A DNA stretch of 64,000 nt. Source: a virus. Under the pieces are notes generated by a model. That model made no database searches, was not told the DNA's origin, and saw nothing but the letters and a program-made list of their open reading frames with translations. Position numbers and translations under genes: made by a program. Shown here piece after piece: positions 1-8,499 of the stretch; positions within the stretch are counted from its first letter, which is position 1; each line of letters begins with the position of its first letter. The stretch is taken from the IMG/VR virus record IMGVR_UViG_3300033148_003679, positions 20,324 through 84,323 of that record; one strand, written 5' to 3'.

Positions 1-726
1 AGCAGATATAATGGTTATCGATACCGGTGCCCGACGAGTCAAAAATTCGTTTACAATTGCATCCCAAACCCTTTCACGGTACACTATGGACTCGGCTTCT
101 TTACGATTCTTAAAAAAATCGTCTACAACTCCGATTACATAACCGGAACCTGTTAGACCACCTGTTAGACCTGTAGACACTATATCGCCGGTAGATTCCT
201 GCCATTCTTTTTTCACTTGATCATAATAGTCCGTTCGCCAAAGAGCATCGGTTCGTTTTTTCACACTTAACCGCACGTTCGGAAACAGTTTATGATATTG
301 CGGCGACTGAACAATGTTGCGAGCTTTACGAGAAAACTTATGTACGAGATTAGCACCATATCCTGTAAACATCATGTCAGGTTGCATAAACGCTAGTCTA
401 CCTGCCATATACGGTGGCAAAGCACAAGAAACCATATCCGATTTTCCTGCCCTAAAATGAGTTTTAATAGCCAGAAATGTATCATATCCGTCTAACAGAT
501 CTTCAACGGCCTGGTCAATACGTGCGGCAATAATCCTTGTATGTAACCCTTCACAAAACGGTTGCGGCATCCACCATACATATTTCATGAAATCAAGGAA
601 ATGGGTACGGGCACGGGCACGACGACGCAACTCTCGTGCAGCGTCTAACAACTTTCGATCTTCATGCGCGCTCATCTGCCGTTTCGCCGCAGTTTCAACG
701 CTGCTGACAGGGATACTATTGGCCAT
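1..726 (-). CDS. terL: Terminase large subunit, C-terminus cut by window edge
   Basis: ATPase half of the phage DNA-packaging motor. The visible 242 residues start at ATG 726, overlapping the end of terS by 11 bases, as packaging genes often do. A Walker A-like FRAGKS lies at residues 91-96. GYGANLVHKFSRKARN near 122-137 and TGSGYVIGVVDDFFKN near 192-207 (Walker B acidic pair D202-D203) are typical of large terminases. The C-terminal nuclease domain lies beyond base 1. The gene begins inside terS and belongs to the leftward operon. Confidence 0.93.
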   Translation of the reverse strand, partial: MANSIPVSSVETAAKRQMSAHEDRKLLDAARELRRRARARTHFLDFMKYVWWMPQPFCEGLHTRIIAARIDQAVEDLLDGYDTFLAIKTHFRAGKSDMVSCALPPYMAGRLAFMQPDMMFTGYGANLVHKFSRKARNIVQSPQYHKLFPNVRLSVKKRTDALWRTDYYDQVKKEWQESTGDIVSTGLTGGLTGSGYVIGVVDDFFKNRKEAESIVYRERVWDAIVNEFLTRRAPVSITIISA

Positions 727-1687
727 CTCGCATCTTTCTTATCCGTCGTCCTACATCTTTAATCAGGTTGGGTCGAGGATCAACGTCGGGACTCTTTTTC
801 TGTTGCGGTTCTGGTATATCCATATCCGAATCGCCAACATTCCAATCATCGTCTTCTTCTATTATATCTTCTGTATACAAAGACTCTTCTTCACCATACA
901 TAATTTCATCGCCAACGTTTTCAACCTCGAACCCGTCATCCAAATCTGCAAAAACGTTTTCCATTATATCGCTAAACTCTTGATCTTCTTTTGGGGTCAA
1001 AGTGGTTTTAGTTGGCAAAGTTTCGGGCGGTGGAATCTCTATGTTTAACCCCTGTTTCTTCGCAATTGACGTTATAAGATTGTGTAAAAAAGCGTCACTC
1101 TGGCTAGACGTTTCGAGACTACCGTCAGTCCGCGATATACCTATACCAAGATGTTTTGCAAGCGTTTTTAGAGCTTCTGGTTTAGAATACAGCTTTACTG
1201 TAGTAGTAGTTTTACCGGATTTGTCAATCACCTGTTTGATTTCGCTGATTGCAGCAGCAACGTCTTCTGGCAGATCAGCTGAAGGAATAAGTCGAATCCA
1301 TTCACTGACTGTCCCGGTTTTCTTTTCATCGTCCTGCGAACTCTCTGTACGTCCCCACTGTATAACATCAGTAATCTTTACAAATGCCAGTCGAGCAAGT
1401 TCTTCTACAACTTTATCAGCTGATACAAACGTTCTTCGCATACGTTCAGCTTTAGCGTCCGCAATAGCGTCAAGAATCTTCTGCTGTTTGATTAACGCCA
1501 GTCCTGTCCGACGTGCAGTTTTAGGAGAATATCCGGCACGAAGAGCAGCTTTCGGTGCACTCATATCTATTAGATATTCGTATACAAATCTCTGTTGTAA
1601 ACCTGATATGCCAGTTTGCTCTTGATCTATTTCAGGTTTAGACCGCGACTTGGGTCTGTTAGATTTGTTATTAGACTTGTTTGCCAT
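716..1687 (-). CDS. terS: Terminase small subunit
   Basis: DNA-recognition subunit of the packaging terminase, 323 residues. The N-terminal third carries the Terminase_2-type helix-turn-helix: QQRFVYEYLIDM, then AALRAGYSPKTARRTG near residues 31-64, followed by a helical segment. The C-terminal 120 residues are acidic and low in complexity, longer than in most relatives. The start ATG 1687 overlaps the stop of the small upstream gene (TAATG), and the 3' end overlaps terL. These overlaps suggest translational coupling. Confidence 0.9.
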   Translation of the reverse strand: MANKSNNKSNRPKSRSKPEIDQEQTGISGLQQRFVYEYLIDMSAPKAALRAGYSPKTARRTGLALIKQQKILDAIADAKAERMRRTFVSADKVVEELARLAFVKITDVIQWGRTESSQDDEKKTGTVSEWIRLIPSADLPEDVAAAISEIKQVIDKSGKTTTTVKLYSKPEALKTLAKHLGIGISRTDGSLETSSQSDAFLHNLITSIAKKQGLNIEIPPPETLPTKTTLTPKEDQEFSDIMENVFADLDDGFEVENVGDEIMYGEEESLYTEDIIEEDDDWNVGDSDMDIPEPQQKKSPDVDPRPNLIKDVGRRIRKMRDGQ

Positions 1688-1866
1688 TATTCTGGTGTTT
1701 CTCCTCGTCGTTCCTGATCTTTCTGAATAGCATAGCCTTGAATACGCGCCCGTCGTTCAGCCTCTTTTCGAGCAGCTTCGTTTCCGAGCGTATATGTATA
1801 ACACTTTCCTGTTTTACCCCATCGGAATCCAGGTTTGCCATCTTTTCTACATGGTTGGACAGGCAT
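1687..1866 (-). CDS. Conserved small phage protein (59 aa)
   Basis: A 59-residue basic protein beginning MPVQPCRKDGKPGFRWGK, with a GGAGG ribosome binding site 8-9 bases before ATG 1866 and a TAATG overlap with terS. The N-terminus (CR..GKPGFRWG..GKCYTYTLG) matches a small protein I recognise from many phage terminase neighbourhoods. Its role is unknown. The two cysteines could bind metal, which is inference. Coding density and coupling to terS make it a confident gene. Confidence 0.75.
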   Translation of the reverse strand: MPVQPCRKDGKPGFRWGKTGKCYTYTLGNEAARKEAERRARIQGYAIQKDQERRGETPE

Positions 1867-1891
1867 ATTTTAGTACCTCCATTTCGATGCT

Positions 1892-2509
1892 CTATTCTTC
1901 TATTTTGGTGTTAAGCAACGGCAAAGCTAACGGTGAACGGGTTTCAACACGTTGTAAAAAACTTTTTGGAGCGTCGTATATGAGTGTCGGTGCTGTAACA
2001 GTTATCCTGTCAACTTCATCGTTAATATCTTCGAGAGATGTTTCTGCGCCATCGTCTTTATTTGTGCTGTCGTCTTTGTTCTTGTCATCCATCTTATTAT
2101 CGTCACTGCCATGAATATCGCCAGACTTTACTGCCATCTGTTTTGTTGGCAACATAATTGTAGACACACTAGACGATATATCGGCATCGTCGTAACCTAC
2201 CAGAGTGTTGCGCGACACGGCATGGTCACCTGTCGGGCCTATAGTTAGAGCCGAGCCAATACCTACTCCAAGAGCGTTGAGTGCCGAACCTATCCCGACA
2301 GATACCGGGTTAAGAGTTGAAGCTGAAATTTCCAGAAACTTTTCAACAGGTCTTACAGCAGATTCAACTACTTTTACTATAACACTATCTGTTTCCGGTG
2401 CTCTATACACGTGCGTAGTCTGGACAGCTTTCCTGTCTGTACGAAACGTAGCACAGCTAATAGACAATAGAAGAGTAACACATAACATAACATAAACTTG
2501 TAACTTCAT
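1892..2509 (-). CDS. Putative phage lipoprotein
   Basis: A 205-residue protein with a hydrophobic N-terminus (residues 5-19) ending in LLLSISC, which resembles a lipobox with C20 as the lipidated cysteine. A glycine/alanine-rich stretch near residues 75-95 could be a second membrane-associated segment. The region 130-165 is a charged Asp/Lys low-complexity linker. It lies six bases downstream of the membrane protein gene ending at 2515. A spanin-like or exclusion lipoprotein is possible, but I see no diagnostic domain. Confidence 0.6.
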   Translation of the reverse strand: MKLQVYVMLCVTLLLSISCATFRTDRKAVQTTHVYRAPETDSVIVKVVESAVRPVEKFLEISASTLNPVSVGIGSALNALGVGIGSALTIGPTGDHAVSRNTLVGYDDADISSSVSTIMLPTKQMAVKSGDIHGSDDNKMDDKNKDDSTNKDDGAETSLEDINDEVDRITVTAPTLIYDAPKSFLQRVETRSPLALPLLNTKIEE

Positions 2510-2514
2510 TTGGT

Positions 2515-3078
2515 TTAACCTCTCTTCTTTCTTTTTCGTAAAGCCGCCTGTACCCTCTTGTTCTGTGTAAGTCGGGACAATGCTCTAAGAGGATGCGAAT
2601 AACCAGCCGCTTTAACAGCTTTAAGAGGGTCTAACCCTTCGCGACGATATATCACATAGAGAGCCTGTTTTTCGGTCAAATCTTTGTATTGAGACAGTTC
2701 CGTTATCTTGACCTCTGGTTTATCAGTATAATCGGATTCCTGAAACTTATTCACATCCAGTTTACCGGCTAACGTTTCGGCGACAACCCGCATCCGCTGA
2801 TTGACTTTTATCTGTTTTTCGAGCGGTATATCAACTTTGCTGTTCTTGAGTTTATGTGACATGTCTCGTAGAAGTTTGGACACAACCTCTTCGTACCGGA
2901 AATTTATCTCGTCACCTTCAATTTCTTTCGCTATCTTTTTAAACGATTCCTGGGCTAACCGTCTGACAAACAATCTATACCGTATTGGACATTTTTTGAT
3001 AAGTATTACGAGATAACTTACAAGAAAAGTACTGACAATCCCGATAGGAAACAAATGTTCTACAATCCATTCTATCAT
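2515..3078 (-). CDS. Membrane protein with terminase-like HTH tail
   Basis: A 187-residue protein. Residues 7-28 form one clear membrane segment (LFPIGIVSTFLVSYLVILI), followed by a long charged helical region. The last 55 residues (LTEKQALYVIYRREGLDPLK, then AAGYSHPLRALSRL and a basic tail) resemble the N-terminal HTH of Terminase_2 small subunits, such as the terS two genes downstream. An HTH tethered to a membrane anchor is unusual. The function is unknown; tethering phage DNA to the membrane is a guess. Confidence 0.6.
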   Translation of the reverse strand: MIEWIVEHLFPIGIVSTFLVSYLVILIKKCPIRYRLFVRRLAQESFKKIAKEIEGDEINFRYEEVVSKLLRDMSHKLKNSKVDIPLEKQIKVNQRMRVVAETLAGKLDVNKFQESDYTDKPEVKITELSQYKDLTEKQALYVIYRREGLDPLKAVKAAGYSHPLRALSRLTQNKRVQAALRKRKKRG

Positions 3079-3112
3079 TTTTTATATTCTCCTGCTACTA
3101 TATACATGTTTA

Positions 3113-3277
3113 TCAACGACGCCGGTTACGCGGTCTACCACGACGAACCGTTCCGCGACGACTTGTTCCACGACGCGAAACATTTAAGCTCCGTCTAGTA
3201 CCGGTCCTACACGGGCCTAACCCGCGTCCAGTACGAGGACCTGCACCGTTCGGGCCTGTCCCATCTCTATTGGGCAT
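3113..3277 (-). CDS. DUF5320-like small Gly/Arg-rich protein
   Basis: A 54-residue gene with an excellent GGAGGTG ribosome binding site before ATG 3277. The N-terminus MPNRDGTGPNGAGPRTGRGL, followed by GPC, matches the pattern MP..DGTGP.G.GP.TGRG.G.C of DUF5320-type proteins found in many anaerobic bacteria and archaea. The C-terminal half is arginine-rich (RRGTSRRGTVRRGRPRNRRR) and could bind nucleic acid. It is the first gene after the leftward promoter at 3398-3426. Role unknown. Confidence 0.7.
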   Translation of the reverse strand: MPNRDGTGPNGAGPRTGRGLGPCRTGTRRSLNVSRRGTSRRGTVRRGRPRNRRR

Positions 3278-3397
3278 ACTTTTTCACCTCCTTGTTATTG
3301 TTGTCCGACTCTAACTCCTGTGTACTACCTACATACAACGTCTTTTTTCAGTTCATTGTTCATTATTCCTGTATATTACCTATGTACCGTCACTTTA

Positions 3398-3426
3398 CAT
3401 ATATCACAAAAAACAGGTTTTGTCAA
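3398..3426 (-). promoter_or_regulatory. Leftward promoter for the terminase operon
   Basis: On the minus strand TTGACA (3426-3421), a 17-base spacer and TATATG (3403-3398) preceded by TG (extended -10) form a plausible sigma70 promoter. The leader, 3278-3390, contains two copies of the recurring TGTANGTAGTAYACAGG motif (3316-3337 and 3366-3388) before the GGAGGTG of the DUF5320-like gene. Confidence 0.55.
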
Positions 3427-3441
3427 ATGTATATTCGTGAT

Positions 3442-3471
3442 TTAACTTTTTGATCTTATTTATGATATAAT
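3442..3471 (+). promoter_or_regulatory. Rightward promoter-like sequence antisense to nrdJ
   Basis: TTAACT (3442-3447), an 18-base spacer ending TTTATGA, and TATAAT (3466-3471) match the promoter family used elsewhere in the window, with one change in the -35 box. It points into the 3' end of nrdJ on the opposite strand, with no credible rightward gene behind it. Together with the leftward promoter at 3398-3426 it makes a back-to-back pair in the 3278-3605 gap. Confidence 0.45.
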
Positions 3472-3605
3472 AGATTAGAAGTTGAATGCAGGGGAATGTT
3501 AGATAAAGAAAGAGAAGAGATATGGCAAGGTTAATACAGAGATATAGGGGTGAATTGTTGGTTTGTTAGTCTGCTGGTTTATTGGCCTGAAAGATTAGAC
3601 TTGGT

Positions 3606-5828
3606 TTACGAACATTTACTCCAACCACATTCCAGACATACACGACAACCGCCTTCAGAAACCAATTGGCTATCGCATAGAGGACATGTATCGGGAACTT
3701 GCTGTAAAGTGTCGTACGATATATCTGACGTATTATCTGTGCAATTGTTAGAACTGTTATTATTGTTCCAGAAATGTTCTAACGCCCGGCCAATAGCGTC
3801 TGGACATGACAATACTTTTAATTGTTTACCTTTACAAGACAGACATCGGATACCGCGCAGTTGTTCGATCACGTCCGTAACATTTACACCTGCACGTAAA
3901 GCTAACGATACGATTCTGCTAATAGCCTCGCTTTGCGCCGGACACCCGCCGGCTTTACCAAGGATAGTAAACACTTCACAGATTCCGTCGTTGTCTTTGT
4001 TGACGGTAACGTATAGCGTACCACAAGCGACTCTAAACTTTGTAGTTGTACCTTCTGTAACCTGGTCACGGACACGTGGACTGATAGACGTTAGACTAGT
4101 ACTACTGGAAATGTTTTGAGATTGAGACGATGAAGTAAGTATCTGTGTTTCTTTACATCCGTCCCGGAACACTGTAACACCTTTACACCCCATTTTATAT
4201 GCCATTATATACGTATTTCTCACATCTGCTACAGTAGCATTATGCGTAAGATTGACAGTTTTTGAAATTGAATTGTCCACATATTTCTGGAACGCCGCTT
4301 GCATAAGCACATGAGATGAAGGGTCTATATCATGTGCAGTTTTGAACACTTCTTTTGTTCTGTCAGGGACACCGTCCATATTCTGTATACTACCACCAGC
4401 TTCCGATAACTTGTCAAAGAAGTTTTCAATCCCCCAATACTGGTTCTTCTTTGCATATCGTTCAAATACGGGGTTGACCATCTGGACATATTCGTCGTCG
4501 ATTTTCCGGTTGTATATAAGTGCATAGTTAGGTTCGATACCAGACGAACAGTTTGCAAGAAGAGAAAGGGTGCCAGTAGGTGCAACTGTAGTACATGCAG
4601 CGTTCCGCATATTTGCAAATTCACGGTACCATTCGCTCCCTTCAAACCCGTCGAAACTGCTACGACTCGCACCCAGAGATGCAGACGCTGTATGTGCCAG
4701 ATTAGAAATAATTCTCATAATTTCCGAACCTAATTCCCGAGCTTCTACAGAATCGTATGGGATTTCCAGCATATACAAAACGTCTGCAAACCCCATAACG
4801 CCTAACCCGATCTTTCTATTACGTAGTGTAGCCGTCCTGATCTCGTTTGTAGGGTATACGTTTACAGATATTGTATCATCGAGAAATCGTACACATGTGG
4901 AGACAGTTTTGGACGCAAGTAGTTTCGAGAAGTCAAATGAACGGGTAGATTCATTTACAAATTTCGTGAGGTTTATAGAACCCAGACAACAGCTTTCGTT
5001 TGCTAACAAAAACTGTTCGCCACACGGGTTACACGCTTCGATTCTACCGAGATTTGGTGTAGGATTAGTCGCGTTTACTTTGTCAATAAACAGTATACCG
5101 GGATCGCCGCAAGCGTGGGCTGTAGAACATATCAGGTTCCATAATTCGACGGTTTTTACAGATTTGTATACTTTACTGCCAAATTTCAGGTTGAATGTCT
5201 CTTTACCGGACAATAGATGATCCATAAACTCGTCTGTAACCGATACAGAAATGTTAAACGCTTCAAGACCGCCATTCCTTTTACACTGGACAAACTCTTC
5301 GATGTCAGGATGGTCGATACGTAGAATACCGATGTTGGCACCTCGACGCATACCACCCTGTTTTACCCGCTGGCAAAAAGAATGGATAGCTTGCATGAAA
5401 CTTATCGGGCCGGAAGCTACTCCGTTAGTGGTTTTGACCCGTGCACCGCGTGGCCGTAACTGTGAAAAGTCGAACCCTACACCACCGCCAAGTTTCTGGA
5501 TTATAACCGCTATAGAGTTAGCATCGAGGATACCTTGCATAGTATCCGGCACGTTTACAACAAAACATGCCGATAACATGGATGGTGAACCTTCCCGACC
5601 AGCGTTGAATAGTGTAGGTGAATTGGGCAGAAATGTACCGGATTCCATTAGAGAATAGAACTTGTTCTCCCATTTTGTTTGATATGGTTCCAGTTCAGCT
5701 TCTGCAATATATCTGGCTACCCGCCGCCATAACATGTCTGGAGATGTTTCAACAAGTATATAGTTTTCGTCTCGAACCAAATATCGTTTTTCGAGTAAAG
5801 ATTTTGCAAGTTTTGTTAATTCTGCCAT
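3606..5828 (-). CDS. nrdJ: Adenosylcobalamin-dependent ribonucleotide reductase (class II)
   Basis: Reduces ribonucleotides to deoxyribonucleotides for phage DNA synthesis using a thiyl radical generated with adenosylcobalamin. The 740-residue length and domain order fit NrdJ. C88 (LSACFV) and C280/C281 (ESCCLGSINL) are the likely redox pair. N267-P-C269-G-E271 is the active-site N.C.E motif. APTGT and the C-terminal zinc ribbon (CPLCD, CRVCLECGWSKC) are typical. No nrdB-like radical subunit or activase is nearby, consistent with class II. Start ATG 5828 follows AAAGGAG. It is preceded by a 24-codon gene coupled to a methyltransferase. Confidence 0.93.
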   Translation of the reverse strand: MAELTKLAKSLLEKRYLVRDENYILVETSPDMLWRRVARYIAEAELEPYQTKWENKFYSLMESGTFLPNSPTLFNAGREGSPSMLSACFVVNVPDTMQGILDANSIAVIIQKLGGGVGFDFSQLRPRGARVKTTNGVASGPISFMQAIHSFCQRVKQGGMRRGANIGILRIDHPDIEEFVQCKRNGGLEAFNISVSVTDEFMDHLLSGKETFNLKFGSKVYKSVKTVELWNLICSTAHACGDPGILFIDKVNATNPTPNLGRIEACNPCGEQFLLANESCCLGSINLTKFVNESTRSFDFSKLLASKTVSTCVRFLDDTISVNVYPTNEIRTATLRNRKIGLGVMGFADVLYMLEIPYDSVEARELGSEIMRIISNLAHTASASLGASRSSFDGFEGSEWYREFANMRNAACTTVAPTGTLSLLANCSSGIEPNYALIYNRKIDDEYVQMVNPVFERYAKKNQYWGIENFFDKLSEAGGSIQNMDGVPDRTKEVFKTAHDIDPSSHVLMQAAFQKYVDNSISKTVNLTHNATVADVRNTYIMAYKMGCKGVTVFRDGCKETQILTSSSQSQNISSSTSLTSISPRVRDQVTEGTTTKFRVACGTLYVTVNKDNDGICEVFTILGKAGGCPAQSEAISRIVSLALRAGVNVTDVIEQLRGIRCLSCKGKQLKVLSCPDAIGRALEHFWNNNNSSNNCTDNTSDISYDTLQQVPDTCPLCDSQLVSEGGCRVCLECGWSKCS

Positions 5829-5844
5829 AAGGCTGGGTTCTCCT

Positions 5845-5919
5845 TTAGCCGAGTCTCGTTCGTAATTCGTTCAACCACTTGCGAAACGTCTGATCTGCTA
5901 TAGTAGTAGGTTTAGTCAT
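5845..5919 (-). CDS. Very small coupled gene (24 aa)
   Basis: ATG 5919 overlaps the stop of the methyltransferase gene (ATGA), and the frame ends at TAA 5847-5845, just before the AAAGGAG of nrdJ. The peptide MTKPTTIADQTFRKWLNELR plus four residues (TRLG) is helical and charged. The tight overlap on one side and spacing on the other suggest that it is translated, possibly only to carry ribosomes toward nrdJ. No homology is recognised. Confidence 0.45.
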   Translation of the reverse strand: MTKPTTIADQTFRKWLNELRTRLG

Positions 5920-7271
5920 AGATCGAGTACCCCTTGCCGGGACCAATGTTCAATCCGCTGCCGCGCGATCTCACAATACTGTTCGTCCTTCTCGATCCCA
6001 ATAAACGAACGGTTCTCCAGATAAGCGGCAATACCAGTTGTACCGCTACCCATGAAAGGATCGAGTACCGTGCCGCCTGTTGGCATACGGGTCAATCGGC
6101 ACAGATATCGCATAAGAGGGACATTTTTCACTGTGGGATGCCCGTTACGATGGCATCTTACTTTTTGACCTTTATCATTTAGATGGTGCGTTGAATCCAG
6201 TTGGCCACATTTCAAACATGGCAGATGACCTATAAGTCCTTGTTCTCGTTCAGACCGAGACGCTTTACTAGTATAGCATATTCGTTTAAAGTAGCGGGAC
6301 ACACCACCAATGCCCGGATACCGTGTAGTTACTACTCCTCCACCGATATTGATCGCGCTACCCTTGTTCTTCCCACCACCGGTTTTATAATTACCTTCAG
6401 TTGTAATTTCACTCTGCTCGTCCACCATCTCGGCAGCCGTCTCGTCCAAGATTAGATTCGCAGGCCAGCGACCTTGTACTGTCTTTTCTGCTGCCTCCAT
6501 CCCAATTTTATTCCATCCATCATCATTTAAGTTTCTATTCTTAGTCAATCCTGGCTGGTATGTATGCTCTTCCTTCCCTATCCGCGCCCCGTCAATCCAT
6601 AACCCGGCAACTCCCCACTTTTCGGCATTCTGCGCGAACGTACCGTCCAGCGGTTTCATCGCTAACACAATTGGCTCGTATGCAGGTTTGAGTGCCGTCC
6701 CATACCCGTCCCACTGCTTAGCGAGATCAGTTGCAGGAGCGGTGATGTCAACACCATGACCAAAAGATTCTGATGTACCATAACCACTGTTTTGACTATG
6801 TATTGTATAATTTGTGTCACGGCCTTGTTCTCGAAATTGGATTGACTGTGTTTTGCCAATTACTTCCCTCTCAACCCCTGCTGCCTTATCAATCGCCTTG
6901 CTAATATCATGCGATTTCGGAAAGCCTGACCCGTACACCCAAAGTAACGGCCCGTACAGAAATCCCATACAATCCCGTATCTCCCACCCTGCATCTTCGA
7001 TAGCGCACGTCAACCGATGATATGTACGGGTACCGCCAAACGCTATAAGCATCGCACCTGGTTTGGCTACGCGGAGAGCTTCGTGCCATAGTTCAACATT
7101 TGCGGCAGGATTGTCCTTTGGTTTATCAAACTCTTTTGCCATGAACCCTATCATATACGGCGGATCGCAGATTATCGTGTCTACACTATTCTCCGGCATC
7201 TCGCGCATAACGGTCAAACAGTCATCGTGATACAGGATCGTCTTCCCATACTCATAATACGGTTCAGCCAT
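5916..7271 (-). CDS. DNA methyltransferase (N4-cytosine/N6-adenine class)
   Basis: A 451-residue SAM-dependent DNA methyltransferase with catalytic DPPY at residues 36-39 (TIICDPPYMIGFM) and the SAM-binding FxGxG motif near the C-terminus (LDPFMGSGTTGIAAYLE, about residue 415). This order (catalytic motif first) fits the beta group. A zinc-ribbon-like insert (CLKCGQ...VRCHRNGH) lies near residue 360. Start ATG 7271. No restriction partner is visible, so it probably protects or marks phage DNA. Confidence 0.88.
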   Translation of the reverse strand: MAEPYYEYGKTILYHDDCLTVMREMPENSVDTIICDPPYMIGFMAKEFDKPKDNPAANVELWHEALRVAKPGAMLIAFGGTRTYHRLTCAIEDAGWEIRDCMGFLYGPLLWVYGSGFPKSHDISKAIDKAAGVEREVIGKTQSIQFREQGRDTNYTIHSQNSGYGTSESFGHGVDITAPATDLAKQWDGYGTALKPAYEPIVLAMKPLDGTFAQNAEKWGVAGLWIDGARIGKEEHTYQPGLTKNRNLNDDGWNKIGMEAAEKTVQGRWPANLILDETAAEMVDEQSEITTEGNYKTGGGKNKGSAINIGGGVVTTRYPGIGGVSRYFKRICYTSKASRSEREQGLIGHLPCLKCGQLDSTHHLNDKGQKVRCHRNGHPTVKNVPLMRYLCRLTRMPTGGTVLDPFMGSGTTGIAAYLENRSFIGIEKDEQYCEIARQRIEHWSRQGVLDL

Positions 7272-7394
7272 AATTCAAATATTACCTTCTATCATATAGC
7301 TAGCTAGCACTCAACTATCAACACAATCATTATATATGTCGAACCAGTTTACGCATCGTTGTTGCTATATCCTCCTAACAAGAACTAACAAGAA

Positions 7395-7456
7395 TTACCC
7401 CGCTCAGAGCTTTTTATGGCAAGCCGGACCTTTTTACTATAAATCGAGCGGGGTAA
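7395..7456. ncRNA. Intergenic long-stem hairpin
   Basis: Perfect 11-bp inverted repeat TTACCCCGCTC (7395-7405) and GAGCGGGGTAA (7446-7456) around a 40-base loop, in the 190-base gap between two leftward genes (7272-7462). No U-tract follows the stem on either strand, so it does not look like a simple terminator. A structured leader or processing site for the downstream methyltransferase mRNA is possible. The rest of the gap shows nothing else. Confidence 0.45.
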
Positions 7457-7462
7457 CAGACT

Positions 7463-7771
7463 CTATTTTTTCTTTTTCTCTGACGGTTTCCGTTTCGCTT
7501 TTGCTTTTTTCTTTGATTTAACACATTTTAACTCACATCTACTCAAAATCGCTACTTTAGGTATCTTTACCAACCCGTCTACTATACCACTATTCGGTTC
7601 CTGTGTCAGTACAACCATTACATAAACATTGTCTTCTGCATAAACCTGACCTACCGTAACCATCTCGAAAGGATCACCCTCAAAAAACTTTTCGGCTTCC
7701 TCTTTTGTAAACCATCTCATGTTGTCCGGCGAATTCGCGTCTATCCATTCAATTCTTTCTACTGGTAACAT
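7463..7771 (-). CDS. Hypothetical protein with lysine-rich tail
   Basis: 102 residues, start ATG 7771, two bases after the stop of the preceding small gene. The body (RIEWIDANSPDNMRWFTKEE...VYVMVVLTQE) looks like a compact alpha/beta domain, and the last 18 residues are almost all Lys/Arg/Ser, suggesting nucleic-acid contact. No family recognised. Confidence 0.65.
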   Translation of the reverse strand: MLPVERIEWIDANSPDNMRWFTKEEAEKFFEGDPFEMVTVGQVYAEDNVYVMVVLTQEPNSGIVDGLVKIPKVAILSRCELKCVKSKKKAKAKRKPSEKKKK

Positions 7772-7774
7772 GGT

Positions 7775-7945
7775 CTATGCCTTATCTGTTTCTTTTCTAT
7801 TGTTATACTGTCTATGGCCAACAGAATACTTTGTCACATGCAAATTTCGTTTCCATGCAGGCCAACTCTTTATCGTCGCTCGGGCTACACTGGCCAGTTT
7901 CCAGAAATCCATATTCTCAACATTAATACGTTTGGTTATTGCCAT
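7775..7945 (-). CDS. Small conserved phage protein (56 aa)
   Basis: 56 residues beginning MAITKRINVENMDFWKLASV, with WPAWKR in the middle, a pattern I recognise from small phage proteins of unknown role. The start ATG 7945 overlaps the upstream stop (TAATG), and the gene is followed closely by the next start at 7771, so it sits inside a coupled leftward run. It is basic, with no membrane segment. Confidence 0.65.
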   Translation of the reverse strand: MAITKRINVENMDFWKLASVARATIKSWPAWKRNLHVTKYSVGHRQYNNRKETDKA

Positions 7946-8151
7946 TACTTTTTCCCGTCACTTGCATATAACCCGTCTCTATCTTCCCACTTAAAACTAG
8001 ACTCCTGCTGAAACTGTCGTTTAAGACAGAGCCGACAATGCCGGTGTTCTCGTCCACGCTGAGTCCACGATTTACCATCATATTTCCACCAATGTCCGTA
8101 TATAGCACAGATTTCGCCATTAAGAGCCATTTCCTGTACAGATGTCGCCAT
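7945..8151 (-). CDS. Small zinc-knuckle-like protein
   Basis: 68 residues with GGAG before ATG 8151. The centre (HWWKYDGKSWTQRGREHRHC, then RLCLKRQ) has His and Cys residues spaced like a minimal zinc site seen in small phage proteins. Coupled to the following gene by TAATG. Function unknown. Confidence 0.6.
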   Translation of the reverse strand: MATSVQEMALNGEICAIYGHWWKYDGKSWTQRGREHRHCRLCLKRQFQQESSFKWEDRDGLYASDGKK

Positions 8152-8196
8152 TTTTGTATTCTCCTCTACACGAAGTCTGTAGGTTTTGCAGTAAGT

Positions 8197-8484
8197 CTAT
8201 AGGTCTTGTAACAAATCGTTTACCCGGTTATGTATTATTACTAACGGTGGTTCGGGCGGATCATGTAAGGGTTCGATAAGCCCGCCCCCGCCACACGTCT
8301 GGCAAAACGGGTTATGTCCGTCACAGTCGGGACACAACTCTAACACAAACGGGTTACACCAACAAGGGGTGTCAACATAGTTGGTATGTTCCTTTATATC
8401 TGTCCTTGGCGACGGCATTATATGTACAATATCGTCTCGTTCTTTATTAGCCCATTCCCATCCAGAACAGAATCTTGTGCACAT
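8197..8484 (-). CDS. Cysteine-rich hypothetical protein
   Basis: 95 residues; CWC, CPDCDGHNPFC and CGGGG form DnaJ-like zinc-binding CxxC repeats near residues 40-70. The start could be ATG 8484 (weak AGGA just upstream) or an internal ATG at 8418 (MPSPRTDIKEH). I keep the long form because an AAAGGA precedes it. Function unknown. Confidence 0.55.
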   Translation of the reverse strand: MCTRFCSGWEWANKERDDIVHIMPSPRTDIKEHTNYVDTPCWCNPFVLELCPDCDGHNPFCQTCGGGGLIEPLHDPPEPPLVIIHNRVNDLLQDL

Positions 8485-8499
8485 GTTCCTGCTATTCCT

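Noticed and set aside
3550-4119. Plus-strand frame of 189 codons opposite nrdJ
   Set aside because: It mirrors the codon structure of nrdJ on the other strand and has no family resemblance or ribosome binding site, although a promoter does precede it.
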